Origin: Siniperca chuatsi
Taxonomy: Eukaryota > Chordata > Actinopteri > Centrarchiformes > Sinipercidae
Length of the DNA: 64,000 nt
Assembly (NCBI RefSeq): GCF_020085105.1
Contig: NC_058043.1
Location: 9,661,167-9,725,166 of the forward strand
Direction: 5' to 3'
Part shown: positions 61,801 to 64,000 of the stretch, piece after piece
Layout of the letters: each line of letters opens with the position of its first letter
Numbering within the stretch: the stretch's first letter is position 1
Position numbers and translations under genes: made by a program
Notes under the pieces: model-generated
What the model was told of the DNA's origin: nothing
Databases searched by the model: none
Seen by the model: the letters and a program-made list of their open reading frames with translations, nothing else

Positions 61801-62549
61801 TGACTTTGCAAATCAGGAATAATGTAATACTGTCACTGATCATTTCAAACAAGTATACTTTAAAATAGAGCCTTGATTTATATTAGAATTATTCATTTTC
61901 AAAATTGCAAGAGCTCCCAGCACTATATCGTCAAACATATTAAAAACCATAATTTGTCACAGCCGCACCTAAAATTGATACATTTATGTATTCATAGGGA
62001 TGCTGCAGGGGTCAGGTACCTCTGTAGCAACAGCAGATAAACATAGCAGTCAATTATTTAGTAGCAAATCCCCTTCCAACAGCACACAGCTATGAAAAGC
62101 TTTCACTGCTACAGTATCTGAGGCCAGCAGCGGCTTTTCCCAACCTGGGGGCCGGGACCCCTGGAAGGAGTCGCAAGATGATCATTTGGGTAGAAAATAA
62201 GAACAAACTACACTGTAAAACACACAATCATGTTTTTTCTCTAATATTTGCTTTTTTCTTTTTGAAATTATTTCCCTAAAATAATTTTAATTTCAAATGC
62301 AGTGTGACTTATTTGCATCAGTAGAATAAATTAAATGTCTGAAGTTTGAACTTCAAAAATAAGTAAGAGCGTGAGCCACATAGCTCAAACTAAAGGGTTC
62401 AACACACAAATGCATTTTCCATGGAAGGGAATATACAAGGTTCAGTATGCATTATAGGTTAGGTTGGTTGTGTGTGACAAATCGCTGCTGACATTCACTT
62501 TATTCTCAGTTCAAAGGGCAGAGGAAGCAAGCGTGGCCTGAGGAAGTAA
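55834..62549 (+). CDS. tnnt2: TNNT2-type troponin T, 14 coding exons
   Basis: Tropomyosin-binding subunit that anchors troponin to the thin filament. ATG at 55850 (exon from acceptor at 55834). Coding exons: 55850..55878, 55986..55993, 56292..56309, 57510..57599, 58844..58870, 58996..59017, 59121..59184, 59293..59409, 59561..59638, 59894..59995, 60084..60193, 60358..60448, 60908..60948, 62510..62549. Phases agree throughout; 837 nt, 278 residues. Start [11 protein letters not shown], then an acidic Glu-rich region to about residue 64. [20 protein letters not shown] begins the conserved tropomyosin-binding block (about 76-125). The I-T arm coiled coil is about 190-260 ([20 protein letters not shown]), with a basic tail [12 protein letters not shown]. 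Position next to TNNI1 favours TNNT2. Divergence from typical cardiac TnT (shortened linker near residue 185) suggests a teleost-specific TNNT2 paralogue; slow TNNT1 cannot be fully excluded. Confidence 0.9.
55986..55993 (+). CDS. tnnt2: 8-nt microexon of troponin T
   Basis: GGGACAAC lies between a long pyrimidine-tract acceptor (TTTTTTTCTTTCAG) and a near-perfect donor (GTAAGT). It converts phase 2 after the ATG exon to phase 1 and completes GAG-GGA-CAA. All following N-terminal exons need phase 1, so the frame requires an exon of this length. Confidence 0.75.
57510..57599 (+). CDS. tnnt2: Troponin T acidic exon with poly-Glu run
   Basis: A 90-nt exon, phase 1 to phase 1, encoding about 30 residues, nearly all Glu and Val. 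It includes a pure run of ten Glu codons, all GAG, within a (GAG)n microsatellite-like tract. It forms the N-terminal hypervariable acidic segment of the protein. The donor GTAGTA is below consensus. The exon is a multiple of three, so it can be skipped in frame. Confidence 0.85.
57884..57904 (+). promoter_or_regulatory. Tandem MEF2 consensus sites in troponin T intron
   Basis: CTAAATATAG at 57884-57893 and CTAAATATAA at 57895-57904, each a perfect YTA(A/T)4TAR match, 11 bp apart start to start (about one helical turn). They lie in the intron after the poly-Glu exon. MEF2 drives striated-muscle troponin genes in general; function here is inferred. Confidence 0.4.
60949..62509 (+). other. Troponin T last intron
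   Basis: A 1.56-kb intron, much longer than most other introns of this gene. It contains a repeat-like block around 62125-62180 (cttttcccaacctgggggcc). No exon recognised. Confidence 0.7.
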
Positions 62550-64000
62550 CGTCAACATCAACCTGAGGAAAACTGACAACATCTGACATCCATGAAATTA
62601 TTGAGAATAACGTAAACCACGTTTTCTAAATACATGAACATGCAAGAATTACAATTGTGAAAGTATCATAAGGTGCTCTTAATTATGTTATCTGTGAAAT
62701 GAAGTGTGTGCTGGGTTCATCTGCAGGAATGTAGCAGTATAGTAGTATAGTGTTGCAGCTTCTGTTTATTTAACAGGGATTTGTAAGGAGCTGTGTAACC
62801 CATTATAATGACTTTAGTGTCTGAAAGGATAAAAATATAACAACATTTTCAATGTAATCCAAATTCTATGTCCTACCACCAAATCTGTCATTTTTAAAGT
62901 ATCCTACTAGTTGAGACTAATTAATTGGTTCTTGTGTGTACAATTTTGTGGTTGCAGTGAATTAAAAAAAAATCTTTAACAAATCAGGAATAGTATCCTC
63001 TTTCTCTTAAGCCTTTGGTTCTTTCACTTGTGGGAACTTTAAGATGAGCACAACACTCCTTGGTAATTATAAAAAGCCACACCTTCTTTAATAGTCATGC
63101 GTAGTTTATTCTGGCAAACCAGTTTTTATGATTGGCAGATTCGGGTAAGTTCATTTGATTTTCTTTCTGGCTTTATATATTAGACATCCAGGCAGGCTTG
63201 ATGTGTGCCCACAGTATTATTGGTTTAGTATAAATGACCACATATGAGCACATAAATCTATCAGTGTAAAATTAAATGATTATGAAAAAAAAAAAAAAAT
63301 CAGCTGTGCCAGAAGCCTCATACATCTAAATATCACCCATGAACCCAGAATTCCCCCATGGCTATTGGGTGGATTATGTGGTTTGAACTGTGGAGGACCA
63401 AATCATGCAATCATGCAACAATTACATCATACCCCAAGTGCAACAACAGCTGCAGTGTCTGGCTTTAAGAGCTTGTTCTTAAGCCTCAGAAAATAAATTA
63501 TAAGGGTGGAGTAAACAGAATTTTAAAGATGTGTTGCTAATCTGCCCAGAAGCAATTCAAACTCTGCAGCCAAAACCTAGAGGGGTGTGACGAGATGTGA
63601 CAAAACTGTTTATGCTACGCTATGACAAATGACTAATAATTAACTCAATTTATCGGATTTAGTGATTATTCATGAATTATTTGTCACTTCTACAGCTCGA
63701 AGAGTAGATCTCTGTCAGCTTTATTGATACTTTTTGGGACAATACAAATGGATAATTTCAAGGTGACATACATACATATGAAAAAAATGGACACCACAAA
63801 CAAACGTCTTGTGTCAAAATGTAAACACATCACTGCTTAAGACAATGTCACTGTTTTTATAGCAAACTCAAACACAAGAAAATGTCCTCTGTTATCTGTG
63901 TTCATTTTACATAATCCGTTTTTTTTACAATGTTGTGTTATGATATAAAACAGCAATTTCAGTGCAAAATGAAATATTAACACTCATGTTATTATCTAAT
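62550..64000 (+). other. Troponin T 3'UTR and 3' flank
   Basis: Candidate poly(A) signals are ATTAAA at 62961-62966 and AATAAA at 63492-63497; neither is decisive. No further gene start is visible before the window ends. Confidence 0.5.

Overview
This window is vertebrate, almost certainly teleost fish, nuclear DNA. It has split genes with GT/AG introns, long AT-rich introns, many CA/GT microsatellites and several interspersed repeat families that I recognise from spiny-rayed fish genomes. No prokaryotic, plasmid or phage features are present.

Four protein genes can be reconstructed exon by exon. (1) NAV1 (neuron navigator 1), minus strand: five 5'-proximal coding exons between 18083 and 2535. 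The rest of the gene lies off the left edge. (2) CSRP1 (two-LIM muscle protein), plus strand: five coding exons, 39718-42073, 192 residues. (3) TNNI1-type slow troponin I, plus strand: seven coding exons, 48161-49929, 188 residues, one exon only 7 nt long. (4) A TNNT2-type troponin T, plus strand: fourteen coding exons, 55850-62549, about 278 residues. Order and relative orientation (NAV1 divergent from CSRP1, then TNNI1, then TNNT2) match human chromosome 1q32 as I remember it. The human neighbours PHLDA3 (between CSRP1 and TNNI1) and LAD1 (between TNNI1 and TNNT2) have no recognisable counterpart here.

Layout: 1-18.1 kb, NAV1 exons and large introns; 18.1-38.5 kb, no recognised coding exon, repeats plus candidate regulatory sites (this is the divergent NAV1/CSRP1 intergenic region, possibly with NAV1 5'UTR exons); 38.5-42.4 kb, CSRP1; 42.4-46.3 kb, intergenic; 46.3-50.15 kb, TNNI1; 50.15-55.8 kb, intergenic with a decayed LINE; 55.8-62.55 kb, troponin T; remainder, 3' flank.

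TNNI1 and troponin T encode two of the three subunits of the troponin complex that makes thin filaments respond to calcium. CSRP1 binds alpha-actinin and zyxin and assists SRF/GATA transcription in contractile cells. NAV1 is an unrelated microtubule plus-end protein of migrating neurons. Consistent with a muscle locus, perfect CArG and MEF2 consensus sites sit around CSRP1 and inside troponin T. I found no novel system. The notable points are an in-frame alternative NAV1 N-terminus, cassette-like exon symmetry in the troponin T N-terminus, microexons, and several multi-copy repeat families.
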